A DNA stretch of 64,000 nucleotides from Cristatella mucedo (lineage: Eukaryota > Bryozoa > Phylactolaemata > Cristatellidae): the NCBI GenBank assembly GCA_009760855.2, contig WPIO01000064.1, positions 213,501-277,500 on the forward strand. The letters run 5' to 3'. Numbering within the stretch: position 1 is the stretch's first letter; each line of letters begins with the position of its first letter. The notes beneath the pieces were generated by a model. The model was given only the letters and a program-made list of their open reading frames with translations, did not search any database and was not told the DNA's origin. The translations under genes were made by a program, and so were the position numbers. Positions 23,191-36,112 of the stretch are shown in pieces.

Positions 23191-24536
23191 TAAGGCAGTG
23201 GATATACGCAAAATACCCTCGTCCGACTGAATTACTTCGTTGAAAGCGTCTTCCAGCCTCTGCCATTGCATTATTATACCATTATTCCTCAGGAGTGCAG
23301 GTTTCTACCTTAGCCACGGGTCTTCGTAAGCTCTCTGTCTCTCTAATTTGGCGCAGGATATATGCTGCATGGTATTCTTGCATCTTTTACAGTCATTGAA
23401 TATATTTTAAGGCTTCGCCGCTATTTATCACAGAAAGTGCTGTGACTTCTCATGTATTTTTAGTAATGGCACACATTCAGCAGTCTCGAGATCGGATCTT
23501 GAGATGAAAAGCGTAGCGTAAGTTTACGGCTGAGAGAGCTTGAGCATGAGAGGAAGATACGCTTACATTTTATAACAGAGTCTGGTGTACTAAAAATCTT
23601 GAAATAAGATGCATACGAGCTCTTTGAGCTAGTGACACTGTTTGGCACTATGAATTTTACCTCTAACAAAGAAATTGTGCACGCGAGTGATGTAGCTGTG
23701 TACATAGTAGATGTTCAATACACCTATAGATGGTCAGGGCCTTAAGTAGTGTTCTCTATGCCTCTCACAGGAAAATGCGCACCAAAGTAAATGGGCTTAA
23801 TAGACATGGATAATTCAAGCAAGTATGCACTATTATCGGGCGCAGTTAAATATCTTATGGTACCGAGTCTGTGGCTGAACGATGCACAGCAACAGCTAGT
23901 CTGTAGCAGAATACCAGTGTCCTGGCCCAGCAAAGGACTGGTATTTAGTCATGGCTTTGCAGTAAACACACATGAATGCAAACCGCCCCATAAATATTCA
24001 CAAAATATGTGTAGATACCCGGCGTTTTCCCGCGGCCGCACTCCGTATATGGGACGCAGTGTTGATTTCATCATTTTGGTCCATTAGAATTTTTTCACAC
24101 TTTCAAAATGTGCTTACATTATTTCTTCTATGCATGCTTGTGTGCCATTAACTAAGACCTCTCGGCTGGGCTTGGGTATCTGTGTGGCGGATTTTCCAGC
24201 TATGTCAGAGGACACATACGTTCAACTTCCAAAGCAAAGTGGCAGGTTTCCGAGATTATTTGTGAGCGCAAGCTAGTAATTTAATAGTTTCATTTAAAGC
24301 TTTATCCCTCCAGATGTAATTTTTACTGCGAGAGGTTTATGCAAGATTAATGTCATAAAACTTGCACTCTGAAGCTGATATCTTTATCTTTATACTATTT
24401 ACCGCTCCTTATGAAACATTTCTTGAATATTTTGATCAAACTGTATATATGTTTATTGTTCAAAATGAATTTAGCTTTCATTTCATGCCATGAAACATCT
24501 TTAGAAGATCTGAGTCATGAACAAACTTAGACGTGA

Positions 24537-26155
24537 CCTTAATGCAGGGGTCGGCAAACTTTTCGGACTCCTAGGCCATTTCAGGAGGTCATAAAGGCAC
24601 ACTGGGCCACAAGAAACCACGCCAACTCCGCAATGCCGGCATAGTGTAAGTGGCGAGACAAAAAACAGTCGCCAAAAGACGCATAGTCGTGCACGGAAAT
24701 GATAGAGGTTGGCACACATCATCCCTCCACAGTCAGGCTTCTGTTTCAAGTTCAAAATGTGAATGGACAAAGATCATCTGAGGTACCTCTGAAATATGGG
24801 GTACCTCAGGGCTCCGTGCTAGGTCCGGTTCTTTTTACGGTTTATACTCTCCCTCTTGCTGATGTTATTGCCAAGCACAAACTAGGCTTTCACTTCTATG
24901 CGAATGAAATTCAGTTGTACCTTTGCTTTGATCCCTCCCAGCCTTCGAGCACCTCAAATTCTCTCAACTCACTTATTGCATGTGATGATGACATCCGCAC
25001 ATGGATGGCAGCAAATTTTCTAAAACTAAACAATGATAAAACTAAATTACTAGTCATGGGCAAACCCAGTGTGATTCACAAACCGAAAAGGCTGAAGCTC
25101 AAAATTGGCTTTTTCAGCACATCTCCAGTTGAATCAGCTCGAAATCTAGGTGTCATATTCCAAAGCGACCTCTCGTTAGACGACCATATCAGCTCCACAG
25201 TCGAATCTGCTTATTTTCAGCTTCATAACATTGCTAAAAATCGGGCTTGTTTAGATAAGGATACCAAGTCCAAGCTGGTCCATGCATTCGTGACATCCCG
25301 TCTCGACTTCTGCAACTCACTGCTTAATGGCCTACCAGCATGTGCGATCAGGCGATTGCAGCTGGTGCAAAACTCTGCAGCTAGGCTTGTCTTTCGTGAG
25401 CGTCGCAGTTGCCACATTACTCCACTTCTCGCCGACCTGCACTGGCTACCAGTCAAGCAGCGGATTGACTTCAAGGTTTTGTCGCTCACTTTTAGGTCAC
25501 TTCATTCTTTAACTCTAGCCTATCTCTCAGATCTACTCCCTCATCAGGTCAAGCCTCGTACAACCTGCTTTTTGGAATCCAACAGTCTGCAAATACCTAC
25601 TTCAAAAACCTCAAATCTTTTGTAGACCGTGCACTTAGTTCGTATGCTCCCAAAGCCTGGAACTCCCTCCCGACCTGCGTTAGAACATCCCCTGACCGGA
25701 CCACATTTAAAGAGAACTTAAAAACACACCTATTTAGGACAGCATTTAGTGGGTCCCTGTGATTCATCCTTGATATGCTTATGCGTGCTGACACTGTGCA
25801 TGCTGCCACTAACCACATTTGCATGCTGACTTGTACATGTCACCCTTAACCATTTTATAAATGCTGTTTTTTATCAAGCATGATATTACTCACCATTCAA
25901 TTGCATTTCCCTTTGCAGCAAATGTAAAGCGCCTAGAGAGATCTCAAGCGCTTTATCAAGTTCATTATTATTATAATTTTTTTAAATAAACGCCGCCAAA
26001 AATTGAGCTGCAACAACAGTAATGAACGAGAATCGCAACAACTCGATTAAGCCGGATTCATCAGTATACAACAAGGAGGCCGCAATGCCTCACTGCAGCA
26101 CTAAATATGCCGGATCTGGCTTAAAGGCCGGAGTTTGCCGACCTCTGTCTTAACG
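24537..26155. mobile_element. hAT-like non-autonomous DNA element with target duplication, interrupted by LINE-A
   Basis: The left end at 24545 is CAGGGGTCGGCAAACT. The right end, read on the - strand from 26147, is CAGAGGTCGGCAAACT, a terminal inverted repeat of 16 bases with one difference. Flanking 8-mers CCTTAATG (24537-24544) and TCTTAACG (26148-26155) agree at six of eight positions, as expected for an old hAT target duplication. The interior outside the LINE is about 330 bases with no transposase, so it moved using another element's enzyme. LINE-A inserted later. Confidence 0.85.
24712..25985 (+). mobile_element. LINE-A, best RT-to-tail copy, inside the hAT-like element
   Basis: An open frame of 308 codons (24699-25625) covers the [24 protein letters not shown] (the catalytic Y-A-D-D is mutated to Y-A-N-E), D-D-I-R-T-W-M-A-A-N-F-L-K-L and S-A-R-N-L-G-V-I-F. 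It then covers the C-terminal block T-S-R-L-D-F-C-N-S-L-L. A frameshift near 25620 separates the last part, which ends F-S-G-S-L and TGA at 25759. The 3' untranslated region, the stem-loop and ATTATTATTATAATTTTTTT end it. CR1/L2 clade by motif. The mutated catalytic box and the frameshift make it inactive. Confidence 0.9.
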
Positions 26156-26526
26156 AGTTCAGAGATGACATGGGTTGTTCTGAAACATTGAAGGCACTTG
26201 CACTTGAAGGCTAGACATTCGAATAGCTGCATTAACGTTGCCATGAAAGAAAAGATTCGGGAACTGTAAGAATAAAAGCCAAATGCTAAGGTACAGGTCC
26301 TTAAGAAAAGAGCTCAATAGCCTGCAAAGGTAATGGTGCCATATTGTGATATTCATGTTCTAGAAATTCTTATTAAATCGTATTTGTATTTTAAAAATAG
26401 ATTTGAAAAGAAAACTTTTTGAATAGGAGAAGTCAGCTTTTATTCTCACATTTTCATGCTGCCGCACTGATTCACTGTAATGAGATAAAAACCACCCTGT
26501 CAATTTATCGGCGGGTATTTAAACGC

Positions 26527-26600
26527 AAACACAAACGCACGCACGCACGCACACGCACGCGTACACACACACACACAAACACAAGCACAAACACAGGTGA
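26527..26600. repeat. degenerate CA-rich microsatellite
   Basis: Alternating CACG, CA and CAAA units. Peptides predicted across it are artefacts. Confidence 0.9.
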
Positions 26601-26721
26601 GGGCCCCCACAACAATGTGGGCATATGTGAGCACACACAACAAAATTAAAATAAAAAATAATGCGCACACTTGTGTGTATGCAGCCTCTAAGCGACTCAT
26701 AGAGCTCCACGTATATGCTTA

Positions 26722-26722
26722 A

Positions 26723-26753
<31 letters not shown>

Positions 26754-26886
26754 TGTGTGTGTGTGTGTGTGCGTGTGAGTGCGCGTGTGTATGTTTACAT
26801 ATATATATACATATGTATGTATATATATATATGTATGTATATGTATACATATATGTATGCGCACATGTGTATGTGTGTGTGTGTTT
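26722..26886. repeat. compound TA/TG/TATG microsatellite
   Basis: (TA)n, (TG)n, TACATA/TATG and (TG)n runs of about 165 bases inside the last cadherin intron. Confidence 0.93.
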
Positions 26887-26934
26887 GCATCTACATTTAG
26901 ACTGCATTAGTCATTTACTAAAAGGAACAGGTAG

Positions 26935-27097
26935 GCTGATTTTACCGGCTCCTTTTATAATGGTGCAGATTAACCTTCGCGGCTATCACAACCTACTTAC
27001 AGTGATCTATAAAGGATCGACTGCTGTAGGACTCAAACCCATGACCTAGGTCAGAAAGGGCTTGTACCTTACCCCTGGGCTGAGACCCAGAGGCAAG
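26935..27097 (-). mobile_element. SINE2 (tRNA-derived), nearly full
   Basis: On the - strand the head reads CAGCCCAGGGGTAAGGTACA (A-box region), then GGGTTTGAGTCCTACAGC (B-box). The body GGTTGTGATAGCCGCGAAGG and an AT-rich end near 26945 follow. Same arrangement as the copy at 50190. It is not a functional tRNA because the anticodon arm cannot be closed and the body continues. Confidence 0.72.
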
Positions 27098-27823
27098 GTA
27101 CGCGGTCCGGCATGTGGACTTGGTAGATGTTTGTAATTACTATGTGTATAGTGCAATGCGTAATCTGGTTCAAGTATTTTGCCGAATGATTTGATCAAGA
27201 CTTTAGCATGAATGTCACTAAATTAAGAATTAGTAGCTTGAGTGCATTTAATAATTTTATTCTTAGTTCAAATGAGTTCTTAGCATGAATTGTCTATATT
27301 ACCAAAGCAAATTCTAACTAATTAGTAAGTTTCCATCGATATTAGTCAATTTATTTTCCAGGCTCGATACAAATATGCTGACAAGCCACGCTGTAGATAT
27401 ATCGCCATTTAAAAATTTCGATTTTCTAATGAGTGCAGCTTGACTGACGCAGCATACCATGCAGGCATCAGCTGAGTAAAGTAGTTCTTGTGATCTATCA
27501 TTCTGCTCAAAGTCTGTGTAGTTGAGATAAGTTAACCCACACATAAAATCCGAATGAGCGTTTTTTTGTATTGAAGAGAGTTCAAGGGATTCTAGAATGA
27601 TTAAAATCAGACTTTTCAAGATAAAAATTACTAAGCCTGTTATAGCTGCTAACCGAAACTTCTAGTTAGCTAAATTCCAGCAGCCTGCTAAATTAGAAAC
27701 AACCTTCAATTGCTATTAATTTTGCATGAGGGCCTATAGAAGTCCGACGAACGGTAGTTGAGATGGTATTGTAAATACAATATATTTACCCGATGATGCT
27801 ATCGTTGTCCGCTCGTTTTTTAG

Positions 27824-28256
27824 GGGTTCAAGTAGACTGTCAGCTGCAGATATTGCAATCGTGGTGCAACCACCCGACGATAGTTTGATTGGCTGTTCCT
27901 TCGTGAATGGAAACTCGACTCGAAACGCTCTACTCGGGTCTCCGGCAATTGGTTCCGTTGCCAGAGCGGGTACATCTGGGTTTGCACCTTCCGCAGTTTC
28001 CTCAGCTCCAAATGCCAGTGACCCGAAGAGCCATGCGAATGGTCGTCCACAATCTCCAACGGAGTCGGAAACTGCCGCAGGACATCAGCAAATGCCCTTC
28101 AATAATGAAAGACCGCAGCAGCAGCAGCAGGACAGGCAGCAGCAGCAGCAGCAGCAGGACGGGCAGCAGCCGAGCGGCCAGAGTCACGATCTAGCAGCGA
28201 ACGCGCTCGGCGTTCCAGAGCAGCAGATGCAGCTAGACGTTCAAACTGAGTTGTGA
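27824..28256 (+). CDS. cadherin-family gene, last exon (glutamine-rich cytoplasmic tail)
   Basis: The acceptor CGTTTTTTAG joins exon j in phase (AG|G), and the frame runs 144 codons to TGA at 28254-28256. The segment is disordered-looking: Ser/Ala/Pro-rich in the middle, then a glutamine tract in two blocks (five and seven Q, CAG-encoded, about 28113-28166). The last residues are Q-L-D-V-Q-T-E-L. T-E-L-COOH fits a class I PDZ-binding end, which cadherins of stereocilia and microvilli use to bind harmonin-like scaffolds. The function is inference. Confidence 0.8.
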
Positions 28257-28830
28257 TCGACATACTTGTCCATAGGTGGCTGGGCAACCGTAGCCACCTC
28301 ACGGAGTACTAAGTAAAATGGGACCGACTACTAAGGATTCACCACAGATCGCTAGTGGGACTGATCGTCGTGGATAGCCAAAAATGGCAAAATCCGGGCA
28401 GTGGCTGCTACCAATGGCCGCAGTATCCGTTCGGTGTTCTCTCGCTCGTTTGACTGGTTCGGTTATGCAAATCTTTTGCATTTGTATTAAGGGCACTGAT
28501 CCGTCTACCTGCTACACCATTGCAAGAAAAGATGTCTTGTAAGATCACGGCCCCCGTGACTTCATTAAAGGGTTCTTATGATGTTGACTTAGCAATAATT
28601 ATTATCAGGTTTGCAGTTGGAAATAGCTACGCAGCTACGATGGTCAGTACATACATCGGTAAACACGCTTGGTTAAGAGCTTATTTGTTAGCAAATTTTA
28701 GGCATATTGCATTGATATTTGCTGCGAAGTTTGGACGTTCCTTTGTTACACTCACTAAAAACTGAAAGCTGGCAATTTATTATCAACCTGTACATGACAC
28801 GTCAAGTTGGTAAGTATAAGAAGTGAGTTA

Positions 28831-28836
28831 AATAAA
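28831..28836 (+). promoter_or_regulatory. possible polyadenylation signal of the cadherin gene
   Basis: AATAAA, 575 bases after the stop codon. It is in the right place, but such hexamers are common in AT-rich DNA. Confidence 0.25.
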
Positions 28837-29449
28837 TACATTTTGCGATAATCCCGCATTCACATGTCCAAAAAATAATGCCACTGAAATTGCACACATT
28901 AGACTGAAATTGAAAAGGTGATCCTTCAAGTAACAGAAATTTCAATCTTAAAACGATTGACAATAATATTTCCCTATTTTCCAGGAAATTTAATTATGAA
29001 ATACGATCAATCGTAAGCAAAATATCATAGCAATACGCCAATCATATAAAAGCTAACGCCCTCTCAAGTCTGGCCATTTCTTGGGACTACGGAAAAATTA
29101 TTGAATTCTAGCCCTGATTGCTCAGATGCACAGTATACCACCTTTTTAACTTTCTAAATATTTTTGGCTTTTAAGTACTTGAGGTGAAAATATAACGTAT
29201 TCACAGTGTCCAGCCACCCCCTCAAGGATTTTTGTAGTTTACGGTCACACTTAGCATATATCTTCTGATCACTGGGCCAATACTTTTGCATCAGGCTATG
29301 ATTAATATGATCTCAATTGCTTCTGCAAGGTAATGTTGTTAGTCTGTTAAAGCCTAAAACAAAAATAAAATGTTTTTCAAAGCGCTTGGAAACTTTGCTC
29401 CACTGTCTCTATCCGAAACTTCATAATAATGACACATACATAATACATA

Positions 29450-30060
29450 GCAATACAGTTTAAAGTGGGCTAAGAGAACTAATGGTTTTTATCTGAGCAC
29501 TTGACATGTTCAAGAAGGAAATCATGCTGATTGATCAGACACAAGCGGGACATTGTCAGCACGAATAATCACAAATAAAATATTCAGACTGATAGAGAAA
29601 AATATGACAAACAGGTTAGATTGGTTATATTTTTTAAATTTTAATTCGAAATTAAATTTGAGCTGTAAGTCGGTTTCAATTCTCTTGGCTTGTCAGAGAA
29701 AATGAACTTAAGGCCTGTTATAATACTTTAAGGGTTTTTGTAGCCATGGCTAAGCTTCTGATGTCGGAGGAGCACGTAGAATGATAGAAAAAATCTTATT
29801 AGAAAGTATTTTAGATACGCAAGCCACTAAAATTGAATGAAGGGACCAAAATCAGAGTGACAAAGCCTTGAGATCAATAGGTTAATAAAAGGAAGCCAGT
29901 GAAGGTGGATGAGATAGAGCATGAATCCGAAAACAGCGAGGACGAGTCTCGACTTGTAGGCATAGCTGCAGAGCTGCATGCCACTTCAGGATCTTACGGT
30001 GCAAGCAGGAAGACCAGAAACAGCTGATATGCGGAATACTTTAACTTTGAGCAGATTAAA
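29450..30060 (-). mobile_element. heavily decayed L2-like LINE, antisense
   Basis: Faint LINE-A-like order on the - strand: a remnant of the stem-loop side (TAAAGTGGGCTAAGAGAACT), a CATTGTCAGCACGAATAATC block, then CAAAGCCTTGAGATCAATAG and GGAAGCCAGTGAAGGTGGAT, the equivalents of the LINE-A lysine/tryptophan-rich C-terminal region. The divergence suggests an old insertion or a third L2 family. Confidence 0.4.
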
Positions 30061-31579
30061 TCCAGTCAAACGTACCTTTTAAAAAATACAAATGATAAAC
30101 GATACATAATGTGATACTTTAGCCGAAAGCATTTTGAGGATAAAGCTTTCCAGATTAAGAGCGACAGGTTTGTAGGTGACCATCAGCTTCTGTATATATT
30201 TATTCAATTTTAGAAATTTAGCAGTCCTCGGCCTAATAACGTCTTGTGTGACCTGTAGCTACGGAGTTGAGGGAGTTTATATGCTAACAGCTGGGATAAA
30301 TGAAGAATACCATGAGATGCGTGCGATCTACTTTAAGATTAAATATCACATTGGGCTTGGTAATTTACTTGTCTCGAAACAGTGTATATATAGTAATAAG
30401 ATGCGGACCTTGAAAACAAACCTTAGGTACCCCGTATTCATTCCTAAATGATTCCCGTTTGATATTAATTCAAGCCTATGTGGTCTGATCGCCTCACTGT
30501 GAACGAACCTAAGCCATTTTTTGCAGTGTAAGTAAATGAAAACCGAGATACTAGACACTTAAGAAGGACTTGGTGATTAATTTTACCAAGAAAAGATAAG
30601 AGAGACCACATAATTTGCATAGATATTCTTACTAGGCAGCAAGTGATTGTTATAAATTTGCGCCAAGGATGCATCAGGGGTGTGACTTAATTTAAAACCT
30701 TATTGCAGGTTACTTGCTAGCTTAAATATCTTGCTGTCCGAGTTTGGCTGCTCTACCACCACTTATTACTCTCAGGGCTCAGATAGAAAAGATATTAGAT
30801 GTAGATAGTTAAAGCGAAAGCTGCTTTAAGTTTGGTCTGGTCTGGTGTCACCTTCTTAGTTAGAGGCCAAACAAGTTGTTGGAAGGTTTCAGGGGAAACC
30901 GGAGCGCAAGGAAATATTTACTACACTTACACTATGTTTGGCCTGTATGGAATCAAGGCATTTCACAGTCGTAATCCCGGTTGAATGCCCCGTTCTCACC
31001 GTGGTCACTAGTCTTTCTAGAAGTGTAGATGTGCTGCGAGATGAGATCAGCAGGGACTGAAGGTTGAAGTAGGTCGGAATGGTGAGCAGTAAAGAAGTCA
31101 AAAGATTCCAATACTGAAGATATCGTGTTCAGGATTGGCTAGAATGCAACTTTTTAAAGTTATGGCTGACGGTCGACTGTTACAAGCATCTCGAACTCAT
31201 TAGGTGTTCCGCAGTCAATCCTGATACGTTGAAGAATTATGTAAGTTCAAGCTTCATTTTTTCGGTTAGTGCTAAGGCATTAAATAAACCAAACTGCGTC
31301 TGAGCGAGTTTTTGCTGAAATGCTTAGTTAAAGTGGGAATTTCATCATTTACCGTTATAAATATGGCAGCTTAAAAGTCATGTGGTGAGACTGAGTCACA
31401 ACAATTGGCTCAGACGAGTCAACAGCGATCGGACCTGTTAAACTCCCAATCCACCGATGTAGTGACGTGTACTGCCGTCACCGTGAGCTATCATTACAAC
31501 TCGAACTCGTTGTTAAAAGTAACACTGGGGAAAAGAAAAAACTCTAAAGGTGGAGAATATTGAGGACATCAGGTCCTTT

Positions 31580-32725
31580 CTCAGTTGGAGATGCCAGAGT
31601 ATTGATATGAATGGGTGAAGATCCTCCGAAGAGCCACATAAGTATGGGCTAGCTCAGGACTCGGCACTCGGTCTGCCTCTTTTCATCATCTATACTCTCC
31701 CTGTTGCCGATTTAATCGCTAAGTACAATCAAGGCTTCCACTTCATGTTCAGTCTGCACGAAATCTAAATTTCCAGTTAAAAAGTTACGCTTCATTAGAT
31801 AACCACGTCTGATCCAAAGTCAAGTCTGCTTGTTTTTACCTGCATAATATTGTTGCAATTCCTGCTTGTTAAGTTAGGGATATCACATCTAAATTTGTTC
31901 ACGGATTGGTGACATCACGTCTTACCTTATTTAACGCACTGCTTGCTGGTCTACATGTATGTCTTATCAGGTGCACAGTTGGAGCAAAACTCAGCAGTCA
32001 GGCTTTTTTTTGTTAGCACTGTATTTGCAATATCAATCCGCTTCTCGCCGACCTGCACCGCTCCCAATCAAGCAGTGAATTGACTTCAAGGTTCTGTCAC
32101 TCACTTTTAGGTCTCTGCGACTTCCAGGTTCTGTCACTCACTTTTATATAATTCATTTGTATAGCGCCCCAAGAGAAATAAATCTCTATTCAGGCGCTTC
32201 ACATATGCCTCAGGGCTCGAGCCCACGACCTCAGCCAGACCTTAGTCGGGGCGAGCACCTTAACCGCTGGACCAACCCAGCTCGGCAACTTTAAGGTCTC
32301 TGCATTCTCTGGGTCCAGCCTATCCATCAGAAATAATCTCCACGTGGCGAAGAATTGTACAACCTGTTGTCTGACTTGAGTTATTTGGCCACACTTTGTA
32401 TGAAACTTTAAATCGTTCGAGACCGTGCCAGTAGTTCGTATGCTCCCAAACCCTGGAACTCTCTACCGCCGTATGACGTAATAACGTCCCCTGAAACGAC
32501 GACATTTAAAAAGGAGCTTATAACAACCTATATATTTCAGGATTAAGTGAGCCTATACAATCCATTCTCGACGGGGATATGCCTGCTTTTCGCTGTGCTT
32601 GCTGCAGGCATATGTCACCAAACCATCATTTGGTAATGCTTTCTATGCAGCAGCTGTTAATTGCCTAGGAGGAGATTTAGATCTCTGATGGCGCTTGAAA
32701 AAAATTCTAATAATAATTAGCATTA
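31580..32725 (+). mobile_element. LINE-A sense copy with SINE1 insertion
   Basis: RT traces (K-Y-G-L-A-Q-D-S-A-L-G and I-Y-T-L-P-V-A-D) at about 31630-31720 lead to the C-terminal region, broken by a deletion near 31745. The 3' untranslated region and a tail (CTCTGATGGCGCTTGAAA then ATTATTATTG) end near 32725. A 37-base tandem duplication (TGTCACTCACTTTTA repeated) lies at 32080-32145, next to the nested SINE1. Confidence 0.8.
32147..32287 (-). mobile_element. SINE1 inserted in LINE-A
   Basis: The complement shows tail, body and head in order: TTTGTATAGCGCCCCAAGAG (tail), CTCGAGCCCACGACC (B-box side) and GAGCACCTTAACCGCTGGAC (A-box side). It splits the LINE-A sequence CTCACTTTTAGGTCTCTGCA. 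ACTTTTA on the left and ACTTTAA on the right are probably the target duplication. Confidence 0.85.
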
Positions 32726-33837
32726 TTATTGTAAGCACTGCTCAGCGTTCACGGTCTTGAAAAGTGCTATTACGCTTGCAGCGGAGGACATATTTGCCAA
32801 GTTCTGACCTCTGGCTGTGATGAATAGCATGAAAAACACTGTCTTTCAATGAAATCACAAAAGCTTTGTCTGTAGCTGAGAGTTCACAGGCAGTAACGAT
32901 TTCATCCCCTAGTCTGAATCAATGCAAAGCCCCGGCTAAGTTGGTTCTCGCTGTTTTATTAATTGAGTTTGCAAGAGCTTGAAAATCTCGAGAAAATTGA
33001 TAGTCTGTAGGCATTCATTCAGTTCATTCATTCAGTTTCATTAGCTACGTGCAACATGTACATATTGGTAGCTTTCGTATCTGCAGGCAGCTCCCCAAGG
33101 TGCACGTGGTCGGTAGCGTACGAGCCGACTTGCTCGCTGATTTATGACAGAACTTATCTCTAGTGTCAAAACCTACTATTGGAATAATTGTATTAATATA
33201 CTTGCTTCCTTGGTAATTAAAAGTACCTTCGAAGGCTAATCCAAAGCCTAAAACCAGAATAAATTCGTGACATGCCTTTCTTGTAGCACCTTTAGGGTGG
33301 CCATGGGCCATGGGGGTATTGGAAAGATCGGGCTGGTCGTAATATAAGCGACAGCCGCGAGAGGGTGGTTTTTGGTGTCTTCAGATCAATATTCACAAAA
33401 CTAAAAGTGCGTACATACGATTTTGAGAAAATAACTGACATGCGAAAGCAGTGAGAGGTGAACTTTGCTATTAAATTAACAATATGAAATAGCCACAGAT
33501 GAAATCACAGCAAATTTACTCCTCACTCAAGACTAAATAGTTCATTGAAATGTACTAGTGTGCCTTATGAAAAAGTAGGTTGCCGCAAATTTAAGGTCCT
33601 TAGTTTCGCATCTCGCTAATAAATATTTAGCATGCCTAGTGGCGCATAAGGCGCAGATTTTTCATCCTGCAATACCTTACAGCACTTGGGAAAGTCGGAA
33701 TTGTGGCTCTAGATTATACCTCCATATAACAGGCATAAGAAATGTCTACTAGAGGTCACAATGGCCTCGTAATATAAATTATTGTGGACTACATAGAAAG
33801 TAAATAAATAAATTGCCGATTAAAGAGCCTCTTTTTA
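32726..33837. other. intergenic, nothing recognised
   Basis: No coding or repeat family was recognised. The 88-codon - strand frame at 33045-33311 has no recognisable motif. Confidence 0.4.
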
Positions 33838-34669
<832 letters not shown>

Positions 34670-35690
34670 GAAATAATAATAATAACAATAATAATAAACT
34701 TGATAAAGCTTTCTCAGAGAACTTAATCTACTTCTAGGTGCTTCAAATTTGCTGCAAGTAAACACGATTGAATGACGAGTGGTATCATGTTTGATAAAGA
34801 GCATGAATAACACGATTAGGGTTGACATGCACAGGGTGGACATGCAAGTGTGGTTAGAGTCGGCAGGCAGAGTGTTAATGCACATAAGCACGTAAAGGAT
34901 GAGTCACAGGAACCCACTAAATGCTGTGATAAATAGGTGCATTTTTAGTTCTTTTTAAATGTGGTAAAGTCAGTGTATGTCATGACGGAAGTCGAGAGTG
35001 AGTTCCAGGCTGTAGGAGCATGCGAACTAAATGCACGGTCTCCAAAGGATTGGAGGTTTGTACGAGGTAAAGGTATACAATTAGATTCCGAAAAGCGGGT
35101 GGTTCGATCCTTGACCTGGTGAGGCAGTAGATCTTATAGGTAGGCTTGAGCCAAAGGATGGAAAGAACCTAAAAGTGAGCGACAAAGAATTAAAGTCAAT
35201 CCGTTGCTTGATTGGTAACCAGTGTAGGTCGGCGAGATAAAGTTTGACGTGGCAACTGCGAACCTCACGACAGACAAGTATAGCTGCAGAGTTAGGCAAC
35301 AGCTATAAGCACCTGATTGAGCAGGCAGGTAGACCATCAAGCAGTGTGTTACAGAAGTGAAGATGGGATGTTAAAAATGCATGAACCAACATAGATGTGG
35401 TATCTTTGTCTAAATAAGCTCAAACTTTAGCAGTGTTATGTAGCTGAAAGCAGGCATGCTTGATTGTGGAGCTGGTGCGGTCGTCTAACGAAAGGTCACT
35501 TTGGAACATGACACCTAGATTTCGTGCAAATTGAGCAGAACATATGCTGGCAGAGCCGATTTTGAGCGTCAGCTTTTCCAATTTCTGAAACACACTTGGT
35601 TCGCCCATAACTAAACAGCAGGGGCCCAGAATGAGCCATGCTAGTTTAAAAACAGATTTCTTACTCACAGTCACCTGAAGGTTCTGCCAA
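34670..35690 (-). mobile_element. LINE-A antisense copy
   Basis: Begins with (AAT/AAC)n and the inverted stem-loop (GATAAAGCTTTCTCAGAGAA and TCTAGGTGCTTCAAATTTGC). The complement of the 3' untranslated region and the C-terminal domain follow up to S-V-F-Q-K-L-E-K-L and A-R-N-L-G-V-M-F near 35500-35650. It is 5' truncated after the RT-distal part. Many stops. Confidence 0.85.
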
Positions 35691-36026
35691 CGCCCCCTGA
35701 GATATTACTTTCGTGGCAGCATGGTACCAATAGACCCAATCTGGGCCAAGGGATACATAGCCAGACTTCCCCCCACCTCCCCGTGCAAGATTGTATAAGC
35801 GACAACAGTGATTCTACGCCATTTTATGTCTGCATAATGACCCGTTCACGCCAGAACGCAGGGAATTGACAGCCTAAGCCTATCGGGATTAATGGTTTTG
35901 AAAAAAAACATGTGCCAAGATATGCAGCACACTTTCTTGACCGGCCGTGCTATGTGTCCCAGCATTCGATGAACTGTTGTCCAGTGGTATTTCGTCGATG
36001 AGCACCAAGATATTACTTTCAAAGTT

Positions 36027-36112
36027 TATAATAATGATATTAACAATAATATATTTTATATGGCACCCAAAGTGAACTCAATCTCTTTATAGGCAATTTA
36101 CATTTGCTGAAA
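36027..36112 (-). mobile_element. LINE-A tail-only insertion
   Basis: About 85 bases: AATAATGATATTAACAATAA, then GGCACCCAAAGTGAACTCAA and TCTTTATAGGCAATTTACAT with TTGCTG. Only the stem-loop and simple tail are present, as in the insertion at 8277. Confidence 0.65.

Larger units (their letters stand above)
17859..27823 (+). other. last cadherin intron (10 kb), repeat-rich
   Basis: This intron runs from GTACGT to CGTTTTTTAG. It contains two antisense LINE-A copies (one with a nested sense LINE-A), SINE1, a hAT-like element interrupted by LINE-A, two CA/TA microsatellites and SINE2. Stretches 17859-18790, 22310-23045, 23195-24530 and 27100-27820 hold nothing I recognise. Confidence 0.5.
28257..31570. 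other. 3' flank of the cadherin gene and intergenic DNA
   Basis: The first several hundred bases are probably 3' untranslated region. An AATAAA at 28831-28836 is a possible polyadenylation signal. A degraded LINE lies at about 29450-30060. ORFs at 28520-28765, 30176-30451 and 30889-31101 resemble nothing I know and are probably chance. Confidence 0.4.
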
